A stretch of DNA of 64,000 nucleotides from Roseibacillus sp. (GCA_022448985.1 JAKVCR010000016.1:1-64000); one strand, 5' to 3'. Positions 52,734 to 60,715 are shown, counted from the stretch's first letter. Numbers and translations: made by a program. Notes: a model not told the origin generated them from the letters alone.

Positions 52734-55265
52734 TCAATTCTGGAATAAGTGGTGTTCCGGGTCCCCGGAGGAGAGGAGATAGGATAGGAGATCCAGAATA
52801 TCGTCATCCGTCATGGTCGAAAGCAACCCGGAGGGCATCATCGAAATCCCGGAAGGCTCGATGGATACGATTTCTTCCGCTCTGATGGCCTTTGTTTCGT
52901 TCGGCCTCATCATGTCCGTGGTGATCCGATAGACATCCCCCTGCGTTCCATCCTTTCTCCTGTTGAGATTCATCATCCTCCCCACGACCCTGTCTCCGCC
53001 CCGGAGGTTGAACACACTGGCGCCGTACTGATCACTGATCTCCTTACCCGGTTCGACGATTGATTCAAGGAGGTCGTGTGGGCTGAATTTCCCGTAGACC
53101 GCAGTCAGATCGGGGCCTACCGCCCCTCCCTCGTTGTGGAAGCGGTGACAGGCCAGGCAGCTACCCACCCCGAACATCTTTCGCCCATTTGAAAAGTCAC
53201 GGCCCCCTTCCAGCCCTGCGCCTAGGAGCCCCTGCAGGTCTTCCATCTTCCAGGCCTTGATGAATTTGCGGGGCTCGCTGCTGAACTGGGGCATGTTCTT
53301 CCCTCCCTTGGTTTTGAGGACGGCCTCCAGTTCCGGGGTCCTTTGATCAGCGGGGAGAGCAGCCATGGCATCTCTCCTGATATCCGCGAGGTAAGCCCTG
53401 AAACGGGGTCCCCCGTGGTAATTATCCGCCCGGGCCAGCCACCGGAAATACTTCACGCGAAGGGCGGGGGTCCACCCTTCTTTCATAAACCGGAGATTCA
53501 AGGCGTAGGTGATCTGTTCTTCCTGACTGGTCGAATCCTCAAGAAGCGCAATGGCCTTGGACACAACCGAGGGTGCTCCCAGGAAGGCCAGCAAGACCGT
53601 CAGCTCCCGATTCTCCCCTGGCGAAGCTGCCGGGTAGATTCCGTCGAGCCACGCAAGAAGCCGGACCCGATCCTCTCGCTGCGGGTTCCCGCCCCGGGTC
53701 AAAGCCAGGGTCAGGGCACGCAGGAGATTCAGCCGATCCTGCCTCCCTTCGATTTTCCGGTAATCGAACTCGAGCACCTTTCCAATCACTTCTCCTGCCG
53801 AGCGAGGGCCGTCGGCGCGGGCCAGGGCGATCAAGCCGAGGGCCACCCGGTCGATGGCTTTCTCCTCGAGGATGAGAGTTTTCCAGAGTTCCACCGGATG
53901 CTTCTCAAGCACCGCACGCACTGCATGCCGTAGACCACGGTCACTCCCCGCGTCCGCAATGCTGGCCCAGATCCTGGCAAGGTCCGCCCGCGTCTGAAGC
54001 CTCGCTCCCTGGCCCAGCAGTACTTCCATTTCCTTGCGTCTCGCCCTGTGGACATGCCCCGGGCCGTTGCGCTGCGGGCCGGCACTGACATCGTCCCCGC
54101 CGCGGTAAGTGACGCGATAGAGCCCAGACTGCACCCGGCGCCCGCCAATGGTGAAATACATGGCCCCGTCCCTCCGGTTGATCAGGATATCGGTGAGGGG
54201 AAGAGGGGCCCCGCTGGCAAACTCCTCGAAGGTACCGCCATAAGTCGAACCCTTCTCCCTGAGGTGCACGGCATAAAGCTTTCCGTAGGACCAGTCGCAG
54301 GCGAAGAACGCCTCCTGATACTTGAGGGGAAAACTCGCTCCATAACCGAAACATACTCCCGTGGGAGATCCCGGCCCGATATCCACCACCTTCCCAAAGG
54401 TGTCACGGTAATGCTCGGAAAACTTGGCCGATCCCGTTCGCCAGCCAAAGTCGGCCCCGCTGATGACATGGTTTATCCGGGTGGGCCTGTACCAGGGGGT
54501 GTTCAGGTCCCCTTCCATGTCCGCGTCGAAGGTAAAGAGTTCCCCCTCGCGGTTGAAGGCGGCGTCATACTGATTGCGAAATCCGGTCGCGATAATCTCC
54601 CAGGTCTCTCCTTCGGAATCAATCTGCGCAATGTGCCCGACGGGAGCCCTCGCCCCCTTCATGAAATGCTCCATGGGCGGCAGCAGCTGGTCCTCACCCC
54701 AGAGCTCGGGTACGCGTGAATGGCTATAGTCCCGGGGCAACTGCGCCTGGTTTCCCAGCACCACCATGAGGCTCCTGCCATCAGGGGTCGGGAGAATTGC
54801 GTGAGGGCCGTGCTCGCCGCCGATGACATCCAGCTTCCTGATCCTCACCACCCGGTCGAACTTGTCATCCGCGTCCGTGTCGAGGAGCCGGAACACTCCC
54901 GAACCGGTCTTGCTTTGGCGCGAGTTGACGACAACGTAGAGACTGTCAAAGGCATAGCAGAGCCCCTGGGCATGACCAATGGGAAGGTCAATCCTCTCGA
55001 TAACGGCCGGGTCGAGAACCGTATTGGCTGGAGGAGGGGGAAATCGGTAGAGACTGCCGTATTGATCACTCACAATAAAGCGCCCCCTGTCATCCTGGCA
55101 CATGGCAACCCAGGATCCCTGCCTTTCCCGCGGAACCGAGTAGAGGAGTTCAATAACAAAGCCTTCCGGCACCCTGATCTTCTCCGCCGGGGTAGCCGTG
55201 CGCTGACCGCTGAGAGGGCTCAGGGTCAGCAAGCTCAGAAGGGCGACGGAAGGGACCCGTTTCAT
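52734..55265 (-). CDS. PVC-type membrane-bound dehydrogenase with C-terminal heme domain
   Basis: 843 aa from ATG 55265 (signal peptide MKRVPSVALLSLLTLSPLSG; upstream frame is non-signal). A beta-propeller covers about 25-390 (IRVPEGFVIELLY, CQDDRGRFIVSDQYGSLYRF, PDGRSLMVVLGNQAQLPRDY, FTFDADMEGDLNTPWYRPTRINHVISGADFGWR, GSPTGVCFGYGASFP). HEAT-like helices follow, then a single c-type heme motif CLACH (C703-H707) in the planctomycete heme-binding domain (AVGPDLTAVYGKFSPHDLLESIVEPGKEIS). The family oxidises sugars or alcohols in the periplasm by inference. Compare the fusion at 14400, which has ThuA and lacks this heme domain. Confidence 0.92.
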   Translation of the reverse strand: MKRVPSVALLSLLTLSPLSGQRTATPAEKIRVPEGFVIELLYSVPRERQGSWVAMCQDDRGRFIVSDQYGSLYRFPPPPANTVLDPAVIERIDLPIGHAQGLCYAFDSLYVVVNSRQSKTGSGVFRLLDTDADDKFDRVVRIRKLDVIGGEHGPHAILPTPDGRSLMVVLGNQAQLPRDYSHSRVPELWGEDQLLPPMEHFMKGARAPVGHIAQIDSEGETWEIIATGFRNQYDAAFNREGELFTFDADMEGDLNTPWYRPTRINHVISGADFGWRTGSAKFSEHYRDTFGKVVDIGPGSPTGVCFGYGASFPLKYQEAFFACDWSYGKLYAVHLREKGSTYGGTFEEFASGAPLPLTDILINRRDGAMYFTIGGRRVQSGLYRVTYRGGDDVSAGPQRNGPGHVHRARRKEMEVLLGQGARLQTRADLARIWASIADAGSDRGLRHAVRAVLEKHPVELWKTLILEEKAIDRVALGLIALARADGPRSAGEVIGKVLEFDYRKIEGRQDRLNLLRALTLALTRGGNPQREDRVRLLAWLDGIYPAASPGENRELTVLLAFLGAPSVVSKAIALLEDSTSQEEQITYALNLRFMKEGWTPALRVKYFRWLARADNYHGGPRFRAYLADIRRDAMAALPADQRTPELEAVLKTKGGKNMPQFSSEPRKFIKAWKMEDLQGLLGAGLEGGRDFSNGRKMFGVGSCLACHRFHNEGGAVGPDLTAVYGKFSPHDLLESIVEPGKEISDQYGASVFNLRGGDRVVGRMMNLNRRKDGTQGDVYRITTDMMRPNETKAIRAEEIVSIEPSGISMMPSGLLSTMTDDDILDLLSYLLSSGDPEHHLFQN

Positions 55266-55548
55266 CGAGAATTCAAATTTGAGACTTTCCCGCTCCTGTT
55301 CCAGTTCAATCCGCAGCCATGTAGCCGCCTGTTCCTTATTTGTATGATAAAACGGTATTTCGCCTTTCTTCAGCCCGGGAACAAAAAAATGCAGAGCTGC
55401 GGTCTGGTCGTCCTGCTTTTTCAAAACCCCGGTTCTCCCGGGTGCATCCATACAGGTCTAAACGTAAGGTCGCGAAGATCCTCTTTCCGATTTGCAACTT
55501 GCCGAACCGCGTTCTTGCCGTTCCCCTTGCAACCTGTCCCGTCTCCGC

Positions 55549-56157
55549 ATGGAAGAGCCGTCTCCAGCGATCACCAGCGAGCTCCTTGAGCGCGTCAAGG
55601 CAGGCGACGAATCGGCCAACCGGAACCTGGTAGAAATCCTTTACCCTGCCGTGCGAGCCAATGTCCGTAACCACCTGCGGAAACAGGCTGATCACGACGA
55701 CGTTTCCCAAGAGGTCTTCCTCAAGATCTTTCTCAAGATCAATCAGTACAAGGGGCCGCAACCCTTTGACCACTGGGTTTCCCGCATCGCGGTAACCACC
55801 TGTTACGACTGGCTGCGCAAACACCGCGTCCGGCCGCTGGTGACCTACTCCGATCTCAGCGAAACCGAAGTTGAGATCATCGAGAAAAGCCGCCAGTCAA
55901 CCACGATGGGAACTTCCGACACCCAGCGGGAGCTCTTTTCCGGCCTCCTCGACAAACTGATCGCCACCCTCAATCCCCGGGAACAAATCGTAATCCGGCT
56001 CCTCGATCTGGAGGAGCGCTCAGTCCGGGAGATTTCCGAATTCACCGGGTGGGGAGCCAGCAAGATCAAGGTCACCGCCATGCGGGCCCGGCGCAAACTG
56101 GCCGAACAACTGCAACACCTGGAAAACCAGCACGAGCGGGAGGAGGACGTCCGCTGA
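55549..56157 (+). CDS. ECF-type RNA polymerase sigma factor
   Basis: 202 aa from ATG 55549; the upstream frame (from 55492) is not sigma-like. Region 2 (about 11-93) has LLERVKAGDESANRNLVE, DDVSQEVFLKIF and WVSRIAVTTCYDWLRKHR. Region 4 (about 130-186) has LIATLNPREQIVIRLLDLEERSVREISEFTGWGASKIKVTAMRARRKL-type text, the -35-binding helix-turn-helix. It is followed by two small membrane-protein genes in the same direction (20 bp, then a 4-bp overlap), the usual place for its control proteins. It likely reads the TGTAACC-N16-CGTC promoters seen downstream (inference). No copy of that promoter precedes the sigma gene itself, so it is probably expressed from another promoter in 55266-55548. Confidence 0.93.
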   Translation: MEEPSPAITSELLERVKAGDESANRNLVEILYPAVRANVRNHLRKQADHDDVSQEVFLKIFLKINQYKGPQPFDHWVSRIAVTTCYDWLRKHRVRPLVTYSDLSETEVEIIEKSRQSTTMGTSDTQRELFSGLLDKLIATLNPREQIVIRLLDLEERSVREISEFTGWGASKIKVTAMRARRKLAEQLQHLENQHEREEDVR

Positions 56158-56177
56158 ATTCCGCCTAACTACGAACC

Positions 56178-56495
56178 ATGCCTGACCCTAACAAAGAAAA
56201 TCACTGGAACCGCCTGGTCGATGCCGCCAAGGATGCAGGGGCAACCACAGACGACCCACACGAACACAAGGCCCCCTCCACCTTCGTCTCCGGCGTGATC
56301 GCAATGCGGGAGGGCCTCTGGAAGTTTACCAAGATTGTCCTCCTGCGCCGGTTGTCGCTGGTGGCGGCCCTGCTTGCAATTGCAGTCTGGCTCATTCTCT
56401 ACTCTGTCATGAAATCAAATGAACCGGCCCGGTCCCCGGCTCCGGTTCAGGCGCCACCCCAAACTCTTCCTCAACCTCCCGACCCTGAACAATGA
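56178..56495 (+). CDS. Single-TM protein, candidate anti-sigma factor
   Basis: 105 aa, 20 bp after the sigma gene. Residues 1-55 are a hydrophilic N-terminus (ENHWNRLVDAAKDAGATTDD, EGLWKFTKIVLLRR), residues 59-77 form one TM helix (LSLVAALLAIAVWLILYS), and a short Pro-rich tail ends outside. No recognised zinc anti-sigma (ZAS) motif. Size and topology match CnrY-type anti-sigma factors, in which a short cytosolic N-terminus clamps the sigma factor. Assignment rests on position and topology only. Its last 4 bp overlap the next gene. Confidence 0.65.
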   Translation: MPDPNKENHWNRLVDAAKDAGATTDDPHEHKAPSTFVSGVIAMREGLWKFTKIVLLRRLSLVAALLAIAVWLILYSVMKSNEPARSPAPVQAPPQTLPQPPDPEQ

Positions 56496-56866
56496 AGCCG
56501 ACCTTCAAAGACTATCTCAGTATTGCGCTGGCCCTGCTCGCCATCTTCCTCTGCGGCTACGGGATTGGATTCCTTCTGGGCCAACGCAATCAGCCGTCCC
56601 AACCTCCGGCTCCCACTTCCCCGGAAATCCACATCCCGGACTGGGAGACCTGGGAACGCTCCATCGTCCAAACCATCGAGCAGGATATTCCTGATCTGAC
56701 ACCGGAACAGCGACAAGCCATCCGGCGCGAAGTCTCCGAGACCGCCACCCGGATCAAAACCGCACGGCAAGCCGGGCGCAGGGAATTTCAATCCCTCGAC
56801 GATCGCTTGAAGCAATATCTCACCCCGGAGCAACAGACCAAACTGCGGACCGCCTCCCCCGATTGA
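56492..56866 (+). CDS. Membrane-anchored LTxxQ-motif (Spy/CpxP/CnrX-like) protein
   Basis: 124 aa, start overlapping the previous stop (ATGA). One N-terminal TM (about 8-30, IALALLAIFLCGYGIGFLLG), a Pro-rich spacer, then a helical extracytoplasmic domain with two LTPEQ motifs (69-73 and 110-114) flanking a basic helix (QAIRREVSETATRIKTARQ). LTxxQ pairs define the Spy/CpxP/CnrX periplasmic sensor and chaperone fold. In CnrX this domain senses Ni/Co through His, Met and Glu ligands; here the domain has a single His and no Met, so a metal signal is not supported. Probable sensor that relieves the anti-sigma factor. Confidence 0.68.
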   Translation: MKPTFKDYLSIALALLAIFLCGYGIGFLLGQRNQPSQPPAPTSPEIHIPDWETWERSIVQTIEQDIPDLTPEQRQAIRREVSETATRIKTARQAGRREFQSLDDRLKQYLTPEQQTKLRTASPD

Positions 56867-56906
56867 GGGAGAAATGGAACGAATTCGAACCGTTGCCCTT
56901 CCCCCG

Positions 56907-56935
56907 TGTAACCGCTGGGGAATCGCCCTCGTCGA
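56907..56935 (+). promoter_or_regulatory. ECF-type promoter P1 (TGTAACC-N16-CGTCGA)
   Basis: -35-like TGTAACC at 56907-56913 and -10-like CGTCGA at 56930-56935, separated by exactly 16 nt. Identical in both boxes and spacing to the promoter at 57878. AAC in the -35 and CGTC in the -10 are typical of ECF sigma promoters. Expected start of transcription is at about 56941-56944, just where the large hairpin begins. Confidence 0.75.
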
Positions 56936-56940
56936 CCCTT

Positions 56941-57009
56941 ATAAGGAGGCTTTCTGCCTACTCGGTTAATCCCCCCCAGGATCGGGGCCGCAGAAAGCCT
57001 CCTGTTTTT
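56941..57009 (+). ncRNA. Candidate ECF-dependent small RNA (~69 nt stem-loop with terminator)
   Basis: Immediately after P1 the sequence forms a perfect 14-bp stem (56944-56957 with 56990-57003), a 32-nt loop and a GTTTTT tail (57004-57009). Start and end are thus a few bases outside one hairpin, as in short self-terminating sRNAs. The 5' arm contains AAGGAGG, a Shine-Dalgarno sequence; the 3' arm contains CCTCCT, and the loop has TAATCCCCCCC, both able to pair with Shine-Dalgarno sites. The alternative is a leader attenuator for the gene starting at 57104, which is 94 nt further on and shows no promoter of its own that I can see. Confidence 0.65.
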
Positions 57010-57103
57010 CCGCCTTTTGAGCCCCAGGGTCTTAACAAATTCTTAACGCAACCAGTTCTCGACATGGAGGTTCCATTCAAGCGAAGATTACCCCGCTAAC
57101 GGC

Positions 57104-57862
57104 ATGAGATTCGGAAACCTCATTTTCGGTGTCGCCCTCCTCCTGGTGGCGGCCACCCTCGCCCTGACCATCACCTTCCGGAATGACTCCGAGGGTACGG
57201 CCACTGAGGGGATGCGAAACGATGCAACCTCCTCGCTGCGCAGCACTGAAAACTTTTCGTCGAGAGGTTCCGCGAGTTCCTCCGCGACCCGGCGCAACCC
57301 CGTCAGATCGCCACGCCAGAAGCTCCCCGACGTTGAGGAGCTCGAAGTCGCCATGGACGATGGTCCGGCCTCCCGGGACCTGACCCCGGCTCAACGACAG
57401 GACATCGCCAAACGTCTCCCCTGGGTTCGTCAGAACGCCCTCTCCCGGCTTGGGAAGATGGCCAGCCGACTGGAGCTCACCCCGATACAACAGCACAAGG
57501 TCTTCCCACAGCTTCTCCGGTCCACCACGGGCTATCACCCGGCCATGGTCATCAACTACCCCGCAGAGATATCTCTTCCTTCCGAGGAGCTTGCCGACAA
57601 CGAAAAGTCGCCCGACGAGGCCATCCACGATTCCCTCGATCCCGACCAGCAGGAGGATTTTATCCAGCAAAAACTTGATGATCAGGCCTGGTGGGAGGAA
57701 ATCGTTGCCCAGTTGGAGGAAGATTTCGATGCCTCTGTCGCCAGTAACGATGGGCCCGTGGCTGCCGGACAGGCCCCCCCGGAGCAGCAAACAGTTACTG
57801 AACCCGAACCCGAACCCGAGCCACAGCAGGGCGTGAACCTCTTCGACCTCCTGAACGAATAA
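57104..57862 (+). CDS. Secreted or membrane-anchored LTxxQ-motif protein
   Basis: 252 aa, N-terminal hydrophobic segment (about 5-25, IFGVALLLVAATLALTI) acting as signal or anchor. A Ser/Arg-rich linker (35-70) leads to a helical domain with LTPAQ (93-97), LTPIQ (125-129) and LDPDQ (178-182), the LTxxQ hallmark of Spy/CpxP relatives. An acidic Trp-containing stretch follows (DDQAWWEEIVAQLEED), then a Glu-Pro run (233-240) and NLFDLLNE at the end. It lies behind the P1 hairpin and 74 bp before the first EF-hand gene. Probably a periplasmic stress protein of the same regulon. No strict family match that I can name. Confidence 0.72.
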   Translation: MRFGNLIFGVALLLVAATLALTITFRNDSEGTATEGMRNDATSSLRSTENFSSRGSASSSATRRNPVRSPRQKLPDVEELEVAMDDGPASRDLTPAQRQDIAKRLPWVRQNALSRLGKMASRLELTPIQQHKVFPQLLRSTTGYHPAMVINYPAEISLPSEELADNEKSPDEAIHDSLDPDQQEDFIQQKLDDQAWWEEIVAQLEEDFDASVASNDGPVAAGQAPPEQQTVTEPEPEPEPQQGVNLFDLLNE

Positions 57863-57877
57863 AAGTTTGGCTTTGGA

Positions 57878-57906
57878 TGTAACCATTGCATCCCCGGCCC
57901 CGTCGA
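57878..57906 (+). promoter_or_regulatory. ECF-type promoter P2 (TGTAACC-N16-CGTCGA)
   Basis: TGTAACC at 57878-57884, 16 nt, CGTCGA at 57901-57906. Predicted start near 57914 leaves a leader of about 22 nt before the EF-hand gene at 57936. Boxes and spacing are the same as in P1. A nearby second TGTAACC at about 57911 has no matching -10. Confidence 0.75.
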
Positions 57907-57935
57907 TCCCTGTAACCAGAACACACTTCCCCACA

Positions 57936-58727
57936 ATGACCATGAAACTGAAATACCTCCCCGTTGTCGCTATCGCCATCGGCATCGGTTTAGCCAATGC
58001 CGACCGCGACCGGACCTTTGGTGACGGCAAACTCCCCGAAGTTCTTCAACAGTTTGACCTCAACGAAGACGGTCAAATTGACGAAGAGGAGCGTCAGGCT
58101 GCCAAAGAAGCACGCCGTGCCGCCCGGGCCGAACGCCGCGCTGCACACATCGCGGAATTCGATACCGATGGCGATGGTGAACTCTCCAGAGAGGAGAAGG
58201 AAGCCGCCCGTGATGCCCGCCGCGCCGCCCTTGAAGCCAAGCGCGAGGAAAAGTTTGCGGAAATCGCAGGTGAGGACGGCTGTCTTGATGTCGACGAATT
58301 TGCGGCCCTGCCGCCTCTTGCAGGCCGGAATGCTGAGCGCGTAGCCGCCATATTCGCACGAATGGATTCTGATGACGACGGGTGCGTTGCCCTCGAGGAA
58401 TTCACCGCCCGCCTCCGCCACTGCCGCAAGCCAGGTCGGCGTCCGCCCCATCCGCCGCGTCCGCCACGTCCTGGTGATGACGATGAGCGCCCCGAACTCC
58501 CTGAACGTCCTGAGCGCCCCGAACTCCCTGAGCGTCCTGAGCGGCCCGACGGTGACAATGGTGACAATGAGCGCCCCGAACGCCCGGAGCTTCCCGAGCG
58601 CCCGGAGCGCCCCGAACTTCCTGAGCGCCCCGACGGTGACGATGGTGACAATGAGCGCCCCGAACGCCCGGACGGTGACGACGATGAGGGCCCAGACCGC
58701 CGCGTGCCCTCCCGTTTCTGGCGATAG
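57936..58727 (+). CDS. Secreted EF-hand protein 1 with RPELPE-repeat tail
   Basis: 263 aa from ATG 57936 (ATG 57942 is an alternative); the longer frame from 57867 would begin upstream of the predicted transcript start. Signal peptide about 1-22. Canonical EF-hand loops are DLNEDGQIDEEE (41-52), DTDGDGELSREE (76-87) and DSDDDGCVALEE (144-155), plus a shortened loop GEDGCLDVDEF (112-122). Connecting helices are Ala/Arg/Glu-rich. After residue 160 comes a Pro/Arg linker and an acidic tail of RPELPE/RPERPE/DGDDGDNE repeats. Predicted Ca2+ binder outside the cytoplasm. First of three paralogues (also 60025 and 60909); ends before a strong terminator. Confidence 0.87.
   Translation: MTMKLKYLPVVAIAIGIGLANADRDRTFGDGKLPEVLQQFDLNEDGQIDEEERQAAKEARRAARAERRAAHIAEFDTDGDGELSREEKEAARDARRAALEAKREEKFAEIAGEDGCLDVDEFAALPPLAGRNAERVAAIFARMDSDDDGCVALEEFTARLRHCRKPGRRPPHPPRPPRPGDDDERPELPERPERPELPERPERPDGDNGDNERPERPELPERPERPELPERPDGDDGDNERPERPDGDDDEGPDRRVPSRFWR
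58488..58688 (+). repeat. Degenerate repeat coding RPELPE/RPERPE and DGDN units
   Basis: Imperfect tandem 9-18 bp units built from GAGCGCCCCGAACTCCCT-like modules encode the acidic proline-rich tail of EF-hand protein 1. Units with GACGGTGACGATGGTGAC interrupt at intervals. Copy number may vary between strains. Confidence 0.75.
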
Positions 58728-58766
58728 AAGGCATATATCCGTTCTTCCCCCAATCCCCATCAACGA

Positions 58767-58800
58767 GGAGGCAACCTGGATCACGGGTTGCCTCCTTTTC
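58767..58800 (+). terminator. Rho-independent terminator after EF-hand gene 1
   Basis: Ten-bp perfect stem GGAGGCAACC (58767-58776) / GGTTGCCTCC (58786-58795), 9-nt loop, TTTT tail. The GAGGC/GCCTC ends recur in the terminators of the other two EF-hand genes and in the P1 hairpin. Confidence 0.88.
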
Positions 58801-58828
58801 TTGAAGAAGGCCCGGTTTCCTTTCCTCC

Positions 58829-59818
58829 ATGACTAGACCTTTCTCCATTCCGCTCACCCTCCTCATCGCCCTCGCAATCGGAACGGCACAGGCAGAACTG
58901 CTTTATTTCACCGACTTCGACGAGTTCCCCGAAGGGGATAACAAATGGCATGGCTTTGAAGGCTGGCAGGCAAGCGACAGGAGCAGCGGGGCCCAGGCCA
59001 TTGTGGCCGATCTTCTGGACGGTGCCTTGGGAAATACTGCCACCCTGGGCTTCAACCAGCCCAACCGCGCTCTCACCACGGTTGCCAAATTGATCAACTA
59101 CGACCCCATCGCGGCCGGCAATCCCCTTATTGCCTTTAATCTCCTCTTCGGTATCGAGGACTCCACCGACTTCACCAACTACCGCCGCGATGATTTCTTC
59201 GTCACTTTCTACAACAACCTCGGCGCGCCCCTGGCCTCCATCCGCATCTCAAATACCGACACCGACTACGGCTTCTGGTACCGCAATGGTAGCCCGCAGG
59301 CGGCGGACTACGAGGAAATCGACACTGGCCTGGATTTTGTCCAGGGCGAACTCCAGGAACTGACCGGCACTATCGATTTCGAATCCAACCACTGGAGTGC
59401 GGAAATCGACGGCCTCCCACTCTTTACGGACGCAGTATTCAACGGCACCAACCAATCGCTCTACCTTGGGTTCATTGCGATCGAGTGGCAGATTGGTCAG
59501 GGAGCTCCCCGGGATTATGGAGACAACTTTCTCCTGCTCACCGACCTGCGAATCGAAACGGTGGAAGACCCGCCTCCGCCAGTCGTGATATCCTCTATTG
59601 GTCGCGACGGGAACGGGGACATCCAGGTTTCATGGCAGTCCGCTCCGGGTTTCAACTATACCGTAGAATACTCCGATAACCTTGTGACTTGGCAAGATGA
59701 CCTGCCAGGTTCCAACTTTTCTTCCGCCCCGGCCATGCAATCGCTCCTTTTCACTGACTCTACCGGCCTGCAGGCGGGAGGACGTTATTATCGCGTCCGC
59801 CAAACCAGCGCGGAATAA
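58829..59818 (+). CDS. Secreted beta-sandwich protein, function unknown
   Basis: 329 aa with a signal peptide (MTRPFSIPLTLLIALAIGTAQA). Residues 23-245 look like a concanavalin/LamG-type sandwich (LLYFTDFDEFPEG, IAFNLLFGIEDSTDF, FVTFYNNLGAPLASIRI, SNHWSAEIDGLPLFTD, LYLGFIAIEWQIG). Residues about 255-329 match the C-terminal module of many verrucomicrobial exoproteins (GDIQVSWQSAPGFNYTVEYSDNL ... RYYRVRQ). It starts 29 bp after the EF-hand 1 terminator and has no TGTAACC promoter in front of it, so it is probably not part of the same regulon. No catalytic motif seen. Confidence 0.8.
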   Translation: MTRPFSIPLTLLIALAIGTAQAELLYFTDFDEFPEGDNKWHGFEGWQASDRSSGAQAIVADLLDGALGNTATLGFNQPNRALTTVAKLINYDPIAAGNPLIAFNLLFGIEDSTDFTNYRRDDFFVTFYNNLGAPLASIRISNTDTDYGFWYRNGSPQAADYEEIDTGLDFVQGELQELTGTIDFESNHWSAEIDGLPLFTDAVFNGTNQSLYLGFIAIEWQIGQGAPRDYGDNFLLLTDLRIETVEDPPPPVVISSIGRDGNGDIQVSWQSAPGFNYTVEYSDNLVTWQDDLPGSNFSSAPAMQSLLFTDSTGLQAGGRYYRVRQTSAE

Positions 59819-59934
59819 AACTGGGAAGCTCCCGGTCGCCGGTGGGGCGGCTTTCCCGCAACCAGGCCACACCATATCCCTGCCCCTGAAAGGAGACCCG
59901 ATGCGCTTGGAACCCATGGAAGTTTTCGCTACAT

Positions 59935-59963
59935 TGTAACCACGGTTCCGCTATCCGCGTCTA
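59935..59963 (+). promoter_or_regulatory. ECF-type promoter P3 (TGTAACC-N16-CGTCTA)
   Basis: TGTAACC at 59935-59941, 16 nt, CGTCTA at 59958-59963. Predicted start near 59970 gives a leader of about 55 nt before the EF-hand 2 start at 60025. Differs from P1/P2 in one -10 base. Confidence 0.75.
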
Positions 59964-60024
59964 TCCTCTCGACAGGCGCGACAGGAAACCCCCTTTCGCT
60001 ACAACCTTAAGCACAATAAGAACC

Positions 60025-60678
60025 ATGAATATCAAATACCTCCCGATCCTTGCATTTGCCGTCGGCATAGGGATCGCAACCACCAGCGCCCGACACCGCT
60101 CCTTCGGTGATGGCAAACTGCCCGAAATCCTTGAGCAGTTTGACTTGAACGAAGACGGTAAGATTGACGAAGAAGAGCGTCAGGCCGCCCGGGAAGCCCG
60201 GCGTGCCGCACGTGCCGAACGCCGTGCCGAGCGCATTGCGGAATTCGATACCGACGGCGACGGTGAACTCTCCGACGAGGAAAAGGAAGCCGCCCGCGAA
60301 GCACGCCGTGAAGCCCTCCAAGCCAAGCGCGAAGAGAAGTTTGCCGAGATCGCAGGCGAAGATGGCTGCCTTGATCCTGGGGAATTTGCTGCCCTGCCCC
60401 CCTTTGAGGACAAAGACCCGGAGCGGGTCGCTGGTATCTTCGCTCGACTCGACGCTGATGAAGGAGGCTGTGTCTCCCTTGAGGAATTTACCGCCCGCCT
60501 CCGCCATCAGGGACGGCGATCCCGTCCTAGTCGTGACAACAACCGCCGCCACCGCTGCCGCCATCATCATGGCCGTGACCGCGAAGGCGGTGACGACGAA
60601 GGTGGTGACGACGAAGGTGGCGACGACGAAGGTGGCGACGACGAAGGCGGTGACGACGAAGGTGGCGACGACGCCTGA
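60025..60678 (+). CDS. Secreted EF-hand protein 2 with GGDDE-repeat tail
   Basis: 217 aa with a signal peptide (MNIKYLPILAFAVGIGIATTSA). Closely similar to EF-hand protein 1 over residues 25-160. Loops are DLNEDGKIDEEE (40-51), DTDGDGELSDEE (75-86), shortened GEDGCLDPGEF (111-121) and a weakened fourth loop DADEGGCVSLEE (143-154), where Gly replaces the usual Asp/Ser at position 5. After a His/Arg-rich linker (RRHRCRHHHGRDR) the tail is six units of GGDDE, strongly acidic. Predicted extracytoplasmic Ca2+ binder with the tail as a possible low-affinity cation sponge. Controlled by P3 and ended by its own terminator, so a single-gene unit. Confidence 0.87.
   Translation: MNIKYLPILAFAVGIGIATTSARHRSFGDGKLPEILEQFDLNEDGKIDEEERQAAREARRAARAERRAERIAEFDTDGDGELSDEEKEAAREARREALQAKREEKFAEIAGEDGCLDPGEFAALPPFEDKDPERVAGIFARLDADEGGCVSLEEFTARLRHQGRRSRPSRDNNRRHRCRHHHGRDREGGDDEGGDDEGGDDEGGDDEGGDDEGGDDA
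60586..60675 (+). repeat. 15-bp tandem repeat coding GGDDE x6
   Basis: Six copies of a GGTGGCGACGACGAA-type 15-mer with only synonymous changes (GGC/GGT), the last ending GCC. The near identity of the copies suggests recent expansion. Confidence 0.88.
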
Positions 60679-60715
60679 TTTCCGCACACGAATCGTAGCC
60701 CCAGAAAACTTCATC

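Noticed and set aside
55266-55548. Autoregulatory TGTAACC-N16-CGTC promoter for the sigma gene
   Set aside because: GAACC and GCAACC occur, but none is followed by CGTC at the right spacing.
57036-57066. A separate ECF promoter for the gene at 57104
   Set aside because: TTAAC sequences are present but no CGTC lies at 16 nt; expression would need read-through of the P1 hairpin or another sigma factor.
59889-59939. 12-codon ORF with a perfect Shine-Dalgarno (AAAGGAG) just before P3
   Set aside because: Its stop overlaps the -35 box of P3 and nothing downstream suggests a leader peptide, since transcription of the EF-hand gene should start after it. Probably chance.
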